64,000 bases of DNA, taken from assembly GCF_004319545.1 (NCBI RefSeq), contig NZ_CP036313.1:2978501-3042500 (forward strand), in the 5' to 3' direction. The DNA is from Desulfobacter hydrogenophilus. GTDB taxonomy: Bacteria; Desulfobacterota; Desulfobacteria; Desulfobacterales; Desulfobacteraceae. The translations under genes were made by a program, and so were the position numbers. Positions 1 through 8,268 of this stretch are shown one piece after another; position 1 is the first letter of the stretch; every line of letters begins with the position of its first letter. The notes beneath the pieces are model-generated. The model was not told the origin of the DNA. It searched no databases and saw nothing but the letters and a program-made list of their open reading frames with translations.

Positions 1-801
1 GACAATGAAAAACAAAAATGGCATAAATATTTTTTCCACAAATACCTTGAAAAATTAATATTCAGATATGCCGACAAGATTATTTATTTTACGGACCAAG
101 CCAGTGCAAATGCATTGAAGCGCAACCCTGGTGCCAAGGACAAATTGAGTGTTATCCGCCCCGGCGCATCCCCTGCTGAAAACTGGACCCAAACTTATCA
201 AAAACAAGAAAAAATTCATTTCGGATATTTTGGATCCCTTGCCGCCAAACGCAACCTCAAAAAAGTATTTAAAGCCTTCCATGACCTTTTACAGGAAGAA
301 CCGGACTTATGCAGGCAGGTTGTCATTGATATTTATGGAACAGCCCTTGACCCGGTAACCATGCAGGCCCTGGATGCGTATAATTTAAAGGCCATTGTAA
401 CGGTTCACGGCAGGCTGGAATACGATCCAACGACGGGAAAAACAGGCAGAGAACAGGTTCTTGAAGCCATGAAGAGAATGGATGTACTCATCCTTGTTCA
501 TGGGGATGATATTTTTCGGTGCGATGAATACATTCCCTCTAAATTCTATGATTATATGCTGGTTCAGCGTCCTATTCTGGGCTTAACCCATCCGGGCTCC
601 GAACTTCAAACGATGCTGGAGGAGAACGGTTTTTTTGCCGCAGACAGCCAAAATGAAACAGAAATAAAGTCGACACTTCAGAGTTTGATTTCCCAATGGA
701 AAGATACAGGCTTGCCCGATTTTGAACATGCCTCTCCTTTAACGGTCCAAGGCGCTGTCAACCAATTGATGGAAATCAGAGCGAATATTGTAAAAGACTG
801 A
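1..801 (+). CDS. Glycosyltransferase, GT4-like, 5' end cut by window edge
   Basis: The reading frame is open from the first base of the window, so the N-terminus lies outside it. The visible 266 residues look like the C-terminal half of a GT-B fold glycosyltransferase: a GYFGSLAAKRN segment that opens the second Rossmann domain, then VVIDIYG, then VLILVHGDD and a nucleotide-sugar-binding region YIPSKFYDYMLVQRPILGL. It lies 7 bases upstream of another sugar-transferase-like gene and faces an LPS-core gene cluster, so a role in LPS or surface glycan assembly is inferred. The sugar donor cannot be told from sequence. Confidence 0.75.
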   Translation, partial: DNEKQKWHKYFFHKYLEKLIFRYADKIIYFTDQASANALKRNPGAKDKLSVIRPGASPAENWTQTYQKQEKIHFGYFGSLAAKRNLKKVFKAFHDLLQEEPDLCRQVVIDIYGTALDPVTMQALDAYNLKAIVTVHGRLEYDPTTGKTGREQVLEAMKRMDVLILVHGDDIFRCDEYIPSKFYDYMLVQRPILGLTHPGSELQTMLEENGFFAADSQNETEIKSTLQSLISQWKDTGLPDFEHASPLTVQGAVNQLMEIRANIVKD

Positions 802-808
802 TACTTTT

Positions 809-1708
809 ATGGAAAAAATTGCATTATTTTGCAAATCCTACTCAAAAGATTTGCTCAGAGCAAAACGAATGGCTCAAAGCGTTCAGATGTTCAATCGTGA
901 CGCCATCCCCCTTTACATCAGTGTGCCGTCATCTGAACTGAATTTTTTCAAGGATAAGTTTAACGATTTACCCTGCCATTTTTTAACCGATGAAAAGATA
1001 ATAGAAAACTGCATTAAAGCTTATGGGCCATTTCCCAGGCTGTTTCCAACGTATCTGATGCAACAGCTTGTAAAGCTTGAATTCTGGCGGTTAAAAAAAT
1101 GTGAGCACTATTTATGGATTGATTCGGACGCATATTTTTTAAGACCATTTTCTACAAAAGATTTTTTCCATGGCGAAAACACCCCTTTGCTTGTGATGCA
1201 TAAAGCTAAAGACTTAAGAGCCTTTTCAAAAAAACACGATCCCAGGATAGCCGAAAAATTAGATAACCGTATTAAAAAAATACAGCGATTATTTGGAAGA
1301 AAAGGAGAAGCCTTCTATTTTGGAGATCCGCCTCTTATCTGGAGCAGCTCCGTCCTTGAGGCCCTGTCCACTGAATTTCTGGAACCAAAGGGGATGACCA
1401 TATATGAACTTCTTTATTCATATCCCTGTGAAATGCAGCTCTACGGTGAATTTCTCCTGGCATCCGGCAACTATAAATTTGCCCCCACTGAACCATTTTT
1501 TAAAATTTTTCACTATGCAGAACAATTTTTTGAAGCCCAGAGGCAAGGCGAATCTGAGTTTAGCCTTGCAAAGACACATATGGGTGTCCTAATACAGTCC
1601 AACTGGACCGATCCCAAAGAAAAGAAAAAGAACAATATGGCAAGATTTAAAAAATTTTTAAGGGAACAGCAGAGAAAGCTTGGATTAATGGGATCTCAAG
1701 AGTTCTAA
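809..1708 (+). CDS. DUF6492-like putative glycosyltransferase
   Basis: A 299-residue protein that begins with a nucleotide-sugar-like beta strand (KIALFCKSYSKDL) and carries a DSD metal/nucleotide motif in YLWIDSDAYFLRPF around residues 108-121, as in GT-A transferases. The middle part (FYFGDPPLIWSSSVLE) resembles the DUF6492 group that is common in polysaccharide loci. It follows the preceding glycosyltransferase by 7 bases, so the two are probably cotranscribed. Its end overlaps the stop of the convergent glycosyltransferase by 4 bases. The acceptor and donor are unknown. Confidence 0.65.
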   Translation: MEKIALFCKSYSKDLLRAKRMAQSVQMFNRDAIPLYISVPSSELNFFKDKFNDLPCHFLTDEKIIENCIKAYGPFPRLFPTYLMQQLVKLEFWRLKKCEHYLWIDSDAYFLRPFSTKDFFHGENTPLLVMHKAKDLRAFSKKHDPRIAEKLDNRIKKIQRLFGRKGEAFYFGDPPLIWSSSVLEALSTEFLEPKGMTIYELLYSYPCEMQLYGEFLLASGNYKFAPTEPFFKIFHYAEQFFEAQRQGESEFSLAKTHMGVLIQSNWTDPKEKKKNNMARFKKFLREQQRKLGLMGSQEF

Positions 1709-2520
1709 CTATTTGTTTTTTCCACAATTTTATCATCGACAAGGCCGCTGACACACCGATAATTTCCAGAGTCCATGACTGCTTTTAGAAGTTGGTCGTT
1801 TTTTTCAAGGTTGGTTCGGTCATTTTCTTCATGCCAGAGGTGAAAACAAACAGCCATAAACGGATGTTCTCTGCGCCTTATGCCATAGTTATAGAGTCTT
1901 GCCACAAGTTCTGAGTCCTCTCTGCCCCACCCCTGAAACGCCTGATTAAATCCGTTAACTGCAAAAAGATCTTTTTTGAAGAATCCCATATTACAACTCC
2001 GGATACCTGACATTTTATTGGTTATTAGCGCCGGTACAAAAGGGAGTCTGACCAGATGATGGGCATTGGAGATCTGTCCTTTAAGGGCGTTTGCAATAAG
2101 CCCCAGTGTTTTCCGTGTATGGGAAAAATTAAACGCGTCTTGAAGCGCCTTTTCCACAAGCACCCGCTTTCCCTGAAAAAAATATCCGGGCTTGGCGAGC
2201 TGGAGGTGATCCTGAATAAAATACCGGCCAGGGATACAATCTCCGTCAAGGAATATGATATAGTCTCCCGACGATTTTAAAATTGCCTTATTCCTTATTT
2301 CGGCCGCACGAAAACCAAGGTCCTCATGCCAGACGTGCTGCACATGACAATCCGGAGATGACAGGGCAATTTGATTAACAAGAAGTGAGGTCTCTTCGGA
2401 GGAACCGTCGTCTGCAACAATAATCTCCCGGGGCAATCGGGTTTGGTTCAACAAACCTTCAAGGACCTTTTCCAGACTGTCCGGCCGATTAAAGGTGGTG
2501 ACAATGACAGATATGTTCAT
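1705..2520 (-). CDS. Glycosyltransferase family 2
   Basis: This 271-residue protein starts with MNISVIVTTFNRPDSLEKVL, the classic GT2 N-terminus. It has IIVADDGSSEE and a DxD-type FLDGDCIPG near residues 93-101, followed by a galactosyltransferase-like C-terminal part with FNQAFQGWGREDSELVARLY. It is the last gene of a minus-strand operon (acyltransferase, waaF, waaC, this gene). Its ATG overlaps the waaC stop as ATGA, which implies translational coupling. It probably adds a sugar to the LPS core; the linkage cannot be predicted. Confidence 0.85.
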   Translation of the reverse strand: MNISVIVTTFNRPDSLEKVLEGLLNQTRLPREIIVADDGSSEETSLLVNQIALSSPDCHVQHVWHEDLGFRAAEIRNKAILKSSGDYIIFLDGDCIPGRYFIQDHLQLAKPGYFFQGKRVLVEKALQDAFNFSHTRKTLGLIANALKGQISNAHHLVRLPFVPALITNKMSGIRSCNMGFFKKDLFAVNGFNQAFQGWGREDSELVARLYNYGIRRREHPFMAVCFHLWHEENDRTNLEKNDQLLKAVMDSGNYRCVSGLVDDKIVEKTNS

Positions 2521-3566
2521 GGCACCCCCATCTGCTTTTTTACTGCGGACATCACCTGATCCACGGAAATGTCACGCATGCATGATTTATGCTCACACTC
2601 TCTTTTGAAGCAGGGGGAGCATCCTGTGGCTGAACGTACCACCACATGATCTGGGCCATACGGCCCGGTCCGCCACGGTGCGGTAGATCCGAAAATGGCA
2701 ACCACCCGTGTGCCGGCAGCTGCGCCAAGATGCATGGGGCCGGTATCTGTGGTGACAAGCACATCTGCCTGTTCATACAAAGCTGCCAGCATTTTCAGGG
2801 TGGTCAAACCGGCCAGATTGACACAGGTTTTATTTGTCATGGACATGATGGCATCAATTACCGGCCTGTCCTCAGGTCCCCCTGTGAACACAATCCGTGC
2901 ACCGTATTGTTCCTGTATCCGGTCACTTAAATCTGCAAATTTTTCATTGTCCCACAATTTGGTTTCCCAGGTTGCCTGTGGGTTGATGCAGATGATTTTT
3001 TCTTTGGAGGTGATACCATTTTTTTGGAGCAGCGTATGGACTGCATGCCTGTCTTCAGGGGTAACCGGCAGTCTGTATTCAACCTTATCCGCCTTGACGC
3101 CAAGGGATTGAATCATCATCAGACCTCTTTTCAGGGCATGGATCTCCATGTTCACCGGCGCAATTCGAAGGTTATAGAAAAGATGGCTGCATTCGGCATG
3201 TTCCATACCTTTATCAAACCCGATCTTTTTCTTCCCCCGGGCAAGCATGACCATAACACCGCTTTTAAGCAAGCCCTGAAAATCGATAATCATATCATAT
3301 TCAGTTTCCCTAAGCGTATGTATAAATGATAAGATTTTCATAAAGGCACTTGGAAAAGAAGAAGAAAAAAGAGACTTCATCCAGTGCTTACGCTTTGAGA
3401 CAATGACATTGTCAAGGGACGGATGCCCGATAACAAGATCCGCCGCAGCCTCTTCCACAAGCCAGGTGATACAAGCATCCGGAAAATAATCCCTGAGGGC
3501 ATTCAATGCAGGAAATGTGTGGATAACATCGCCTATGGCACTCATTTTTACAATCAGGATATTCAT
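2517..3566 (-). CDS. waaC: Lipopolysaccharide heptosyltransferase I
   Basis: A 349-residue GT9 protein. It opens with ILIVKMSAIGDVIHTFPAL, the typical WaaC N-terminus, and has the second-domain donor-site signatures FTGGPEDRPVI, NLAGLTTLKMLAAL and TTDTGPMHLGAAAGTRVVAIFGST. The family transfers heptose to Kdo of the inner LPS core on the cytoplasmic face of the inner membrane. It overlaps waaF upstream and the GT2 gene downstream by 4 bases each. The assignment of WaaC rather than a later heptosyltransferase rests on the N-terminal pattern and the pairing with waaF. Confidence 0.85.
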   Translation of the reverse strand: MNILIVKMSAIGDVIHTFPALNALRDYFPDACITWLVEEAAADLVIGHPSLDNVIVSKRKHWMKSLFSSSFPSAFMKILSFIHTLRETEYDMIIDFQGLLKSGVMVMLARGKKKIGFDKGMEHAECSHLFYNLRIAPVNMEIHALKRGLMMIQSLGVKADKVEYRLPVTPEDRHAVHTLLQKNGITSKEKIICINPQATWETKLWDNEKFADLSDRIQEQYGARIVFTGGPEDRPVIDAIMSMTNKTCVNLAGLTTLKMLAALYEQADVLVTTDTGPMHLGAAAGTRVVAIFGSTAPWRTGPYGPDHVVVRSATGCSPCFKRECEHKSCMRDISVDQVMSAVKKQMGVP

Positions 3567-4624
3567 GGGTTTGAATTCTCCATCATGGCGACAGCCTCTT
3601 TGAAAACCATATCAACGGAAATTTTATCCATGCATTGATGATGTTCGTACCGGCACTCGGGTTTCATGCAGGGGCTGCAGTGGACGGGCACCCTGACGAT
3701 ACGGCTGTTGGTATTGGCCGGCGGTGTTGTAATATGGTTGGTGGAGCCGATTATGGCGACTTGGTTTATGCCAAGCGCCGCTGCAGCGTGCATCAAGCCC
3801 GAATCGTTGGTGATAAAGAGAGAACACCGTTCAATCAGCGCAAAGGCTTGGGCGAGGTTTGTTTTTCCTGCGAGGTTGACACAAACATCTCCTGATAATC
3901 CGGAAATTTGTTCTCCCAGGGTATTATCGCCGGGACCGCCGAATATCAGCACCTTTACACCAAAATGTTCGGCAAGTTTTGCTGAAAGTTTGGCAAACCG
4001 ATTGGGAAACCACCGTTTTGCTGTCCCCCCGGTGGCACCTGGATTTATGGCAATAACAGGTTTTAAAATATCAATACCATTGTCCTGAAGTGTTTTCTCG
4101 GCTTTTTGTTTTTCGTGGTCACTGATAAAAAGGTCAAGGGTTCCACCATCGTCATACAATCCCCCTCCCTTAAGGATTCCCCGATAATAATCAATAAGAT
4201 GAACCCGTTTAAGTTTGGGGTCGAGTTTTATACACCGGTTCAGCAGCAACGCCCTGCCGTCGGTATTATATCCGAGCCGCTCCGGAATTCCCGCAAGAAA
4301 GGTTATCAATGCCGCCTCAAACGCATTTTGCATTAACACCGTAAGGTCAAAATTATACTGTCGTAAATCTTTTGCAAGCCGTATCGTACCCCAGCCCTTT
4401 TTGTGACGGCCACTGTCATCATAGATCAGCACGCTGTCGACAAACGGGTTGTTGTGAAAAACAGGTGCCACCCAGGGTTTCACAAGTATAAAAATTTCAG
4501 CTTCCGGGAAATTTTTTCTGACAGCCCTTATCACGGGGGTGGTCATAATTGCGTCGCCGACCCAGTTTGCCCCTCGTATCAGTATCCGGGCAGGATCAGA
4601 TTGTCTTAGTTTAAATTTTGTCAT
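3563..4624 (-). CDS. waaF: Lipopolysaccharide heptosyltransferase II
   Basis: A 353-residue GT9 protein with the WaaF-type start ILIRGANWVGDAIMTTPVIRA, a donor-binding NPGATGGTAKRWFP segment, IFGGPGD, NLAGKTNLAQAFALIERC and TNDSGLMHAAAALGI. WaaF adds the second heptose to the LPS inner core. It is coupled by ATGA overlaps to the acyltransferase gene before it and to waaC after it. A CMKPECRYEHHQCM segment near the C-terminus is cysteine-rich; a similar one (CFKRECEHKSCM) is in the neighbouring WaaC, as is common in these enzymes. Confidence 0.9.
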   Translation of the reverse strand: MTKFKLRQSDPARILIRGANWVGDAIMTTPVIRAVRKNFPEAEIFILVKPWVAPVFHNNPFVDSVLIYDDSGRHKKGWGTIRLAKDLRQYNFDLTVLMQNAFEAALITFLAGIPERLGYNTDGRALLLNRCIKLDPKLKRVHLIDYYRGILKGGGLYDDGGTLDLFISDHEKQKAEKTLQDNGIDILKPVIAINPGATGGTAKRWFPNRFAKLSAKLAEHFGVKVLIFGGPGDNTLGEQISGLSGDVCVNLAGKTNLAQAFALIERCSLFITNDSGLMHAAAALGINQVAIIGSTNHITTPPANTNSRIVRVPVHCSPCMKPECRYEHHQCMDKISVDMVFKEAVAMMENSNP

Positions 4625-5526
4625 TTGCCTTCACACCTTGGCCAAGGGCAGAAATTTTTTGTTTTCCATCGATTATGAATCCAGAAATACTGGTCTGGAT
4701 ATTTTCTGACCATGGATTCAATGACCTTATTGTAATTTTTGGTATTAATTTCAAGATTTTTGATCGGGTCATCGGTTTCCACTGTTGGGATTTCCGGTAG
4801 AAATTCAATGGTAAATTTTCTATTCTTGCGCACCGTATACAGTGGAACTACAGGAGCTCCGGTCTTTAATGCCAGTATGGCAAGCCCTTGGTTGGTACAG
4901 GCAGGCCGGCCGAAGAAATTCACAAAAACCCCCTTATGCCAGCTGACATTCGTGTCCAGCAGTGTCCCCACTATGCCCCCTTGGGACAACGCCGCCTCAA
5001 TTTGCTTAAAAGCCCCTTTGGTCGGAATGACAGTTACCCCGAATCTTTGGCGAAGTTTTTGGATCAGCCGGTCCAGAGGTTTAAAGTCCAGGGCTCTGTA
5101 AATCACATATCCCTTGAGCCCGGTCTCATCAATGGCCGGCGCCAGCATTTCAAAATTGCCCATATGGCAGGTTAACACAAGGACGCCTTTACCCTTGGCA
5201 TGGGCCGCATGGATATGCTCAAGCCCTTTAATGGTAAAATGGGATAAAAATGCCTCTTTGGAGAATTTTTGACCCCAGGCCACCTCAAAAATTATGGCTG
5301 CTATATTTTTAAAAACCTGCTTGCCCATTATTTCGATTTGTTCGGGCTCCATTTCACTGCCAAAGCAATGGGTCAAATTTTCCAGGGTGATCGCCCGGTG
5401 GCGTTTGTCAATCCTGAACCAAAGCAGGCCCAACAGATTTGAACAAAAATCGGCAGCCCATACAGGCAGTCTGCTCAAAACGTGTGTCAGAAGTTTCAAA
5501 AGCCTATAAATATAGTCATCACTCAT
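4621..5526 (-). CDS. Lipid A acyltransferase, LpxL/HtrB-like
   Basis: A 301-residue member of the lysophospholipid/lipid A acyltransferase family. It has a hydrophobic N-terminal segment and the catalytic H-x4-E motif in TCHMGNFEMLAPA around residues 120-132. GGIVGTLLDTNVSW and the C-terminal YPDQYFWIHNRWKTK are hallmark LpxL/LpxM positions. It would add a secondary acyl chain to lipid A. Chain length and LpxL versus LpxM identity cannot be decided. It is the first intact gene of the minus-strand LPS operon and overlaps waaF. A short open frame on the same strand ends on its start codon as ATGA. Confidence 0.85.
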   Translation of the reverse strand: MSDDYIYRLLKLLTHVLSRLPVWAADFCSNLLGLLWFRIDKRHRAITLENLTHCFGSEMEPEQIEIMGKQVFKNIAAIIFEVAWGQKFSKEAFLSHFTIKGLEHIHAAHAKGKGVLVLTCHMGNFEMLAPAIDETGLKGYVIYRALDFKPLDRLIQKLRQRFGVTVIPTKGAFKQIEAALSQGGIVGTLLDTNVSWHKGVFVNFFGRPACTNQGLAILALKTGAPVVPLYTVRKNRKFTIEFLPEIPTVETDDPIKNLEINTKNYNKVIESMVRKYPDQYFWIHNRWKTKNFCPWPRCEGK

Positions 5527-5667
5527 ATCTTTAATCTCAATTCTGTAGCGGTGCTAAAATTCTGCTGTGGCTCAAATTTGATCTGGATTCCCACAATGCC
5601 CATAGCAATGCCACCCTCAAACCCGGAGTCAACCTTAATCCAATCCTTTTTTTGTAATCAAAACCAT
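5523..5667 (-). pseudogene. Small frameshifted or truncated ORF coupled to the acyltransferase gene
   Basis: A minus-strand frame of 44 codons ends in a TGA that overlaps the acyltransferase ATG. It reads protein-like (DWIKVDSGFEGGIAMG followed by IVGIQIKFEP). It is closed upstream by a stop next to a run of seven A (5647-5653 on this strand). With six A the frame would extend to an ATG at 5667 and give a 47-residue product. It may be the broken 3' end of a gene once cotranscribed with the LPS operon. The family is not recognised. Confidence 0.35.
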
Positions 5668-5844
5668 ATGGGCACTCAAAGTTGCTACCCGGTCTTGAAC
5701 CATTGAAAAATCAGCTCAGTTATACCTGTAACGATCTTTAAATTCAAGATGATCAAAAAGAACGACACCAATATCAGTTAACGTTTTCCTGAAAAATATA
5801 TGGGTACATATGGGTATTTTTATGGCTATTTATAAAGGCTGCCA
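5668..5844. other. Intergenic, nothing recognised
   Basis: AT-rich spacer between the LPS operon and the Fic remnant. I see no gene, tRNA or clear hairpin in it. Confidence 0.5.
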
Positions 5845-6373
5845 ATGTTAAGTCCCTCAATTAATATCACACCTGATATCCTAAATTTAATTGCAAAAAT
5901 AGATGAATTCAAGGGAGCATGGATCGCCATAGGTAATCTGGCTCCGGATCGCCTCAACTCCCTTAAGGACCGCAGATTAAATAACTTGAACGAAATCGCT
6001 TGCCTTTTGGCCCATTTACTTCGTTGCATCAAAGGTCCCATCGGCCTGCTATTCAACCTTTAATGCGCCTTGTAGATGAACCAAAATTCGGCGTTATTTT
6101 TGCCCAACTTATTTAATCTACGGTCCTAAGCATGTAGCCACCAGCGAATCCATTGGATCATCCACCCGCATTGAAGGTGTAAAACTGACGGATCGAGAGA
6201 TTGAGACGTTATTGTCCGGCTGGGATAAAAAGTCTTTTGGCTCCAGGAATGAGCAAGAGGTGGCCGGATACGCAGATGTGATGAATTTCGTGTTTGAATC
6301 CCATAGAGAGATCCCTTTCACAAAAAATCAAATCAGGCAACTGCATATCGATTCACGTGGCCTTCTATTGTGA
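5845..6373 (+). pseudogene. Fic-family N-terminal remnant interrupted by a MITE
   Basis: The ATG at 5845 starts a frame reading ITPDILNLIAKIDEFKGAW, the N-terminal Fic_N region of Fic/DOC-domain proteins. The frame is broken at 5967 by a 160-bp element. After it the same protein continues as HVATSESIGSSTRIEG, then LTDREIETLLSG and NEQEVAGYADVMNFVFE. Removing the element and one copy of the TAA duplication restores a continuous 121-codon frame. That frame still ends at a TGA at 6371-6373, and the catalytic HxFxxGNGR loop is missing. The gene was therefore already truncated, or lost its 3' part, and is not a working AMPylase. Confidence 0.8.
5967..6126. mobile_element. MITE family 1, copy A (160 bp)
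   Basis: The element starts GGACCGCAGATTAAATAA and ends TTATTTAATCTACGGTCC, a terminal inverted repeat with one mismatch. It is flanked by TAA at 5964-5966 and 6127-6129, a 3-bp target duplication. It has no transposase frame. A second copy lies at 44403-44685 and one isolated end at 43833-43865. The 3-bp TNA duplication is known from some IS5-type elements, so mobilisation by such a transposase is an inference. Confidence 0.88.
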
Positions 6374-6395
6374 TTAAAAAAACTGGGGTCAATTG

Positions 6396-6524
6396 ATGGA
6401 AGATAGATGCTTGTCCATAGATGAAATCAGCGCATATCTCGGCGTCAAAAGAGATACGATTTACAGTTGGATCAACAAAAAAAGAATGCCGGCACACAAA
6501 ATTATCCGTCTTTGAAAATTTAAA
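6396..6524 (+). pseudogene. Excisionase-like HTH fragment, frameshifted
   Basis: The frame starts MEDRCLSIDEISAYLGVKRD and continues TIYSWINKK, an excisionase/MerR-type helix-turn-helix of the kind that binds DNA in small toxin-antitoxin or mobile-element regulators. A run of eight A at 6477-6484 shifts it out of the expected frame. In the neighbouring frame the match resumes as RMPAHKI, then meets a TGA where the family has tryptophan (RLWKFK). Two lesions make it a likely pseudogene. It lies 22 bp after the Fic remnant. Confidence 0.6.
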
Positions 6525-6561
6525 AATGATGGACATATGATGGACAAAATGGCTCATACGC

Positions 6562-6596
6562 AAAAAAGCCTTTCAGGAAAAAATCCTGAAAGGCTT
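6562..6596 (-). terminator. Rho-independent terminator after tRNA-Gln
   Basis: Read on the minus strand, GCCTTTCAGGA and TCCTGAAAGGC pair around a short loop and are followed by a run of six T. It sits directly downstream of the tRNA-Gln gene on the same strand. Confidence 0.85.
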
Positions 6597-6605
6597 TGTT
6601 ATCGG

Positions 6606-6679
6606 TGGCTGGCTGATAAGGATTCGAACCTTAATTGACGGAGTCAGAGTCCGTAGTCCTGCCATTGGACGATCAGCCA
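6606..6679 (-). tRNA. tRNA-Gln (anticodon CUG)
   Basis: On the minus strand the acceptor arms TGGCTGA and TCAGCCA pair and start with the U-G typical of tRNA-Gln. The anticodon stem ACGGA/TCCGT encloses loop CTCTGAC with anticodon CTG. A GGTTCGAATCC T-arm is present and CCA is encoded. The gene is about 74 nt long with CCA. Confidence 0.95.
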
Positions 6680-6795
6680 GCAAATGAACAACGTCAGGGT
6701 ATATACAATAAAGACATGATTGAAGTCAAGAAAATATTCGTTGAAAGTTGAGATTGAATTGGGCTATTGTTTTTCATTTTAATCAATCAAAATAT

Positions 6796-7641
6796 ATGAA
6801 CAATAATATGGTTAATTGGAAGGATATAGGAAAGGAGCTGCCTGCTAAAAATAAAGAATTTTCACATCTTCTTGATTTGTTAAAGGATGCTCCGGGAGTG
6901 GCCATTGCATTTTCAGGTGGTGCGGATTCTGCGTTTCTGCTTGCGGCAGCACTTATTGCCGGGGTTAAATCGGTATTACCTGTTACTATTGTCTCTGATT
7001 TTTTTACGGTTGGAGAAAAAGACCGGGTGATCCGTTTGGGACAATATTTGGGTATAACCCCCATTCTTGTTCCTGCAAATATCCTGGAGGATGCCAGGGT
7101 GACCCGGAATACGGACAGACGCTGTTATTTTTGTAAATTGTTTTTATTCTCTAAAGTTATGGAGGTGGCAAAAAAACGCGGGATTCATACCTTGTTGCAC
7201 GGGGCAAACCTGGACGATTTGCAGGAATTTAGACCTGGTATGGATGCGGCCCGGGAATTGGGTTTTAAAACGCCTTTGGTGGCGGCTGGGTTTTCCAAGG
7301 AACAAATCCGGGCGTGTTCAAAAACACTGGGGCTTGAGACCTGGAATTTGCCTGCCCAGTCCTGCTTGGCCACCCGTATCCCCCAAGGAGATATCATCAC
7401 CAAAGAAAAGCTGGTAAGGGTTGAGCTGGCAGAAGAGTGTCTTCATAGGCTGGGTTTCGGCCAAGTGCGGGTGCGGTGTCATGGAGATATGGCCCGAATT
7501 GAAGCAGATCTTTACGAATTACAACGCTTTGTGGAACCGAATGTAAGGCAGGAAGTCATACAGACGTTTAAACGTGCGGGCTTTTATTCCGTATGTCTTG
7601 ATTTGGATGGTTATGCGTCGGCGTCCGGCGTGCAACAATAA
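6796..7641 (+). CDS. larE: ATP-dependent sulfur transferase LarE
   Basis: A PP-loop protein with SGGADS near residues 40-45 and CYFCK, HGANLDD and SCLATRIPQG motifs, matching LarE, which inserts sulfur into the pyridinium cofactor (NPN) of lactate racemase. The cysteine in SCLATR corresponds to the conserved LarE sulfur-donor position. The extra C-x2-C could place it in the Fe-S cluster-containing LarE subgroup; this is inferred. No larA, larB or larC is in the window. The ATG at 6796 is preferred over a TTG at 6748; neither has a strong ribosome binding site. Confidence 0.85.
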   Translation: MNNNMVNWKDIGKELPAKNKEFSHLLDLLKDAPGVAIAFSGGADSAFLLAAALIAGVKSVLPVTIVSDFFTVGEKDRVIRLGQYLGITPILVPANILEDARVTRNTDRRCYFCKLFLFSKVMEVAKKRGIHTLLHGANLDDLQEFRPGMDAARELGFKTPLVAAGFSKEQIRACSKTLGLETWNLPAQSCLATRIPQGDIITKEKLVRVELAEECLHRLGFGQVRVRCHGDMARIEADLYELQRFVEPNVRQEVIQTFKRAGFYSVCLDLDGYASASGVQQ

Positions 7642-7654
7642 AAATATAAATCGA

Positions 7655-7685
7655 ATCGTCCCCGGCGTCATTAGACTGCCGGGGA
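7655..7685. terminator. Hairpin between convergent larE and ndk
   Basis: TCCCCGGC and GCCGGGGA pair across an 11-nt loop between two convergent genes. It probably ends transcription from both sides, although the T-runs are weak. Confidence 0.6.
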
Positions 7686-7704
7686 TGAAAATTTTTGAAC
7701 TGTA

Positions 7705-8124
7705 CTAACGGGCGTGCAGTTCTAGCGCATTGAAGAAATAACCAATTTCGAATGCAGCGGTTTCGGGGGCATCAGATCCGTGGACAACGTTCTTTTCAAT
7801 ATCCGTGGCATACTCCTTTCGGATGGTACCTTCTTCTGCTTCCTTGAAATTTGTAGCACCCATCAGTTTTCTGTTTTTTGCGATAACATCATCGCCTTCA
7901 AGTACCATTACAACGATGGGGCCCGATGTCATGAAATCTGTCAGGCTGTCGAAAAAAGGACGTTCCTTATGGACTGCATAGAACCCCTGGGCTTGGGATT
8001 TGCTCAGATGGATCATTTTCATGGCTGCGATTTTAATGCCGTTGGTTTCAAAGCGTTTGATGACTTCGCCGATGACGTTTTTTTCTACACCGTCAGGCTT
8101 GATAATGGATAAGGTTCTTTCCAC
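7705..8124 (-). CDS. ndk: Nucleoside diphosphate kinase
   Basis: A 139-residue, full-length NDK that transfers the gamma phosphate from ATP to other nucleoside diphosphates. It begins [13 protein letters not shown] and has the phosphorylated histidine at about residue 115 in [12 protein letters not shown]. The start has a strong AAAGGGG upstream on the minus strand. A promoter-like pair lies at 8181-8210. Confidence 0.97.
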   Translation of the reverse strand: MERTLSIIKPDGVEKNVIGEVIKRFETNGIKIAAMKMIHLSKSQAQGFYAVHKERPFFDSLTDFMTSGPIVVMVLEGDDVIAKNRKLMGATNFKEAEEGTIRKEYATDIEKNVVHGSDAPETAAFEIGYFFNALELHAR

Positions 8125-8180
8125 GTATGTTCCCCTTTAATGAGTAATAATAATGTTAATGGTTGATTTAACGGGCTTGA

Positions 8181-8210
8181 TAAATATCACAGGAATAGAT
8201 TATAAGTCAA
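8181..8210 (-). promoter_or_regulatory. Putative sigma-70 promoter of ndk
   Basis: On the minus strand a -35-like TTGACT is followed after 18 nt by TATTTA, about 57 nt before the ndk start. Assigned by pattern only. Confidence 0.45.
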
Positions 8211-8229
8211 ACTCGATAAACGTTGGGAA

Positions 8230-8257
8230 TTGAAGGCGAAAAACAAACCATTATAAT
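8230..8257 (+). promoter_or_regulatory. Putative sigma-70 promoter of coaE
   Basis: TTGAAG and TATAAT are separated by 16 nt and lie just before coaE. The predicted transcript would have a leader of only a few bases. Confidence 0.4.
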
Positions 8258-8268
8258 GGCAGAGCATA

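Noticed and set aside
6396..6524. Intact antitoxin or excisionase gene
   Set aside because: The homology changes frame at an A-run and then meets a stop in place of Trp.
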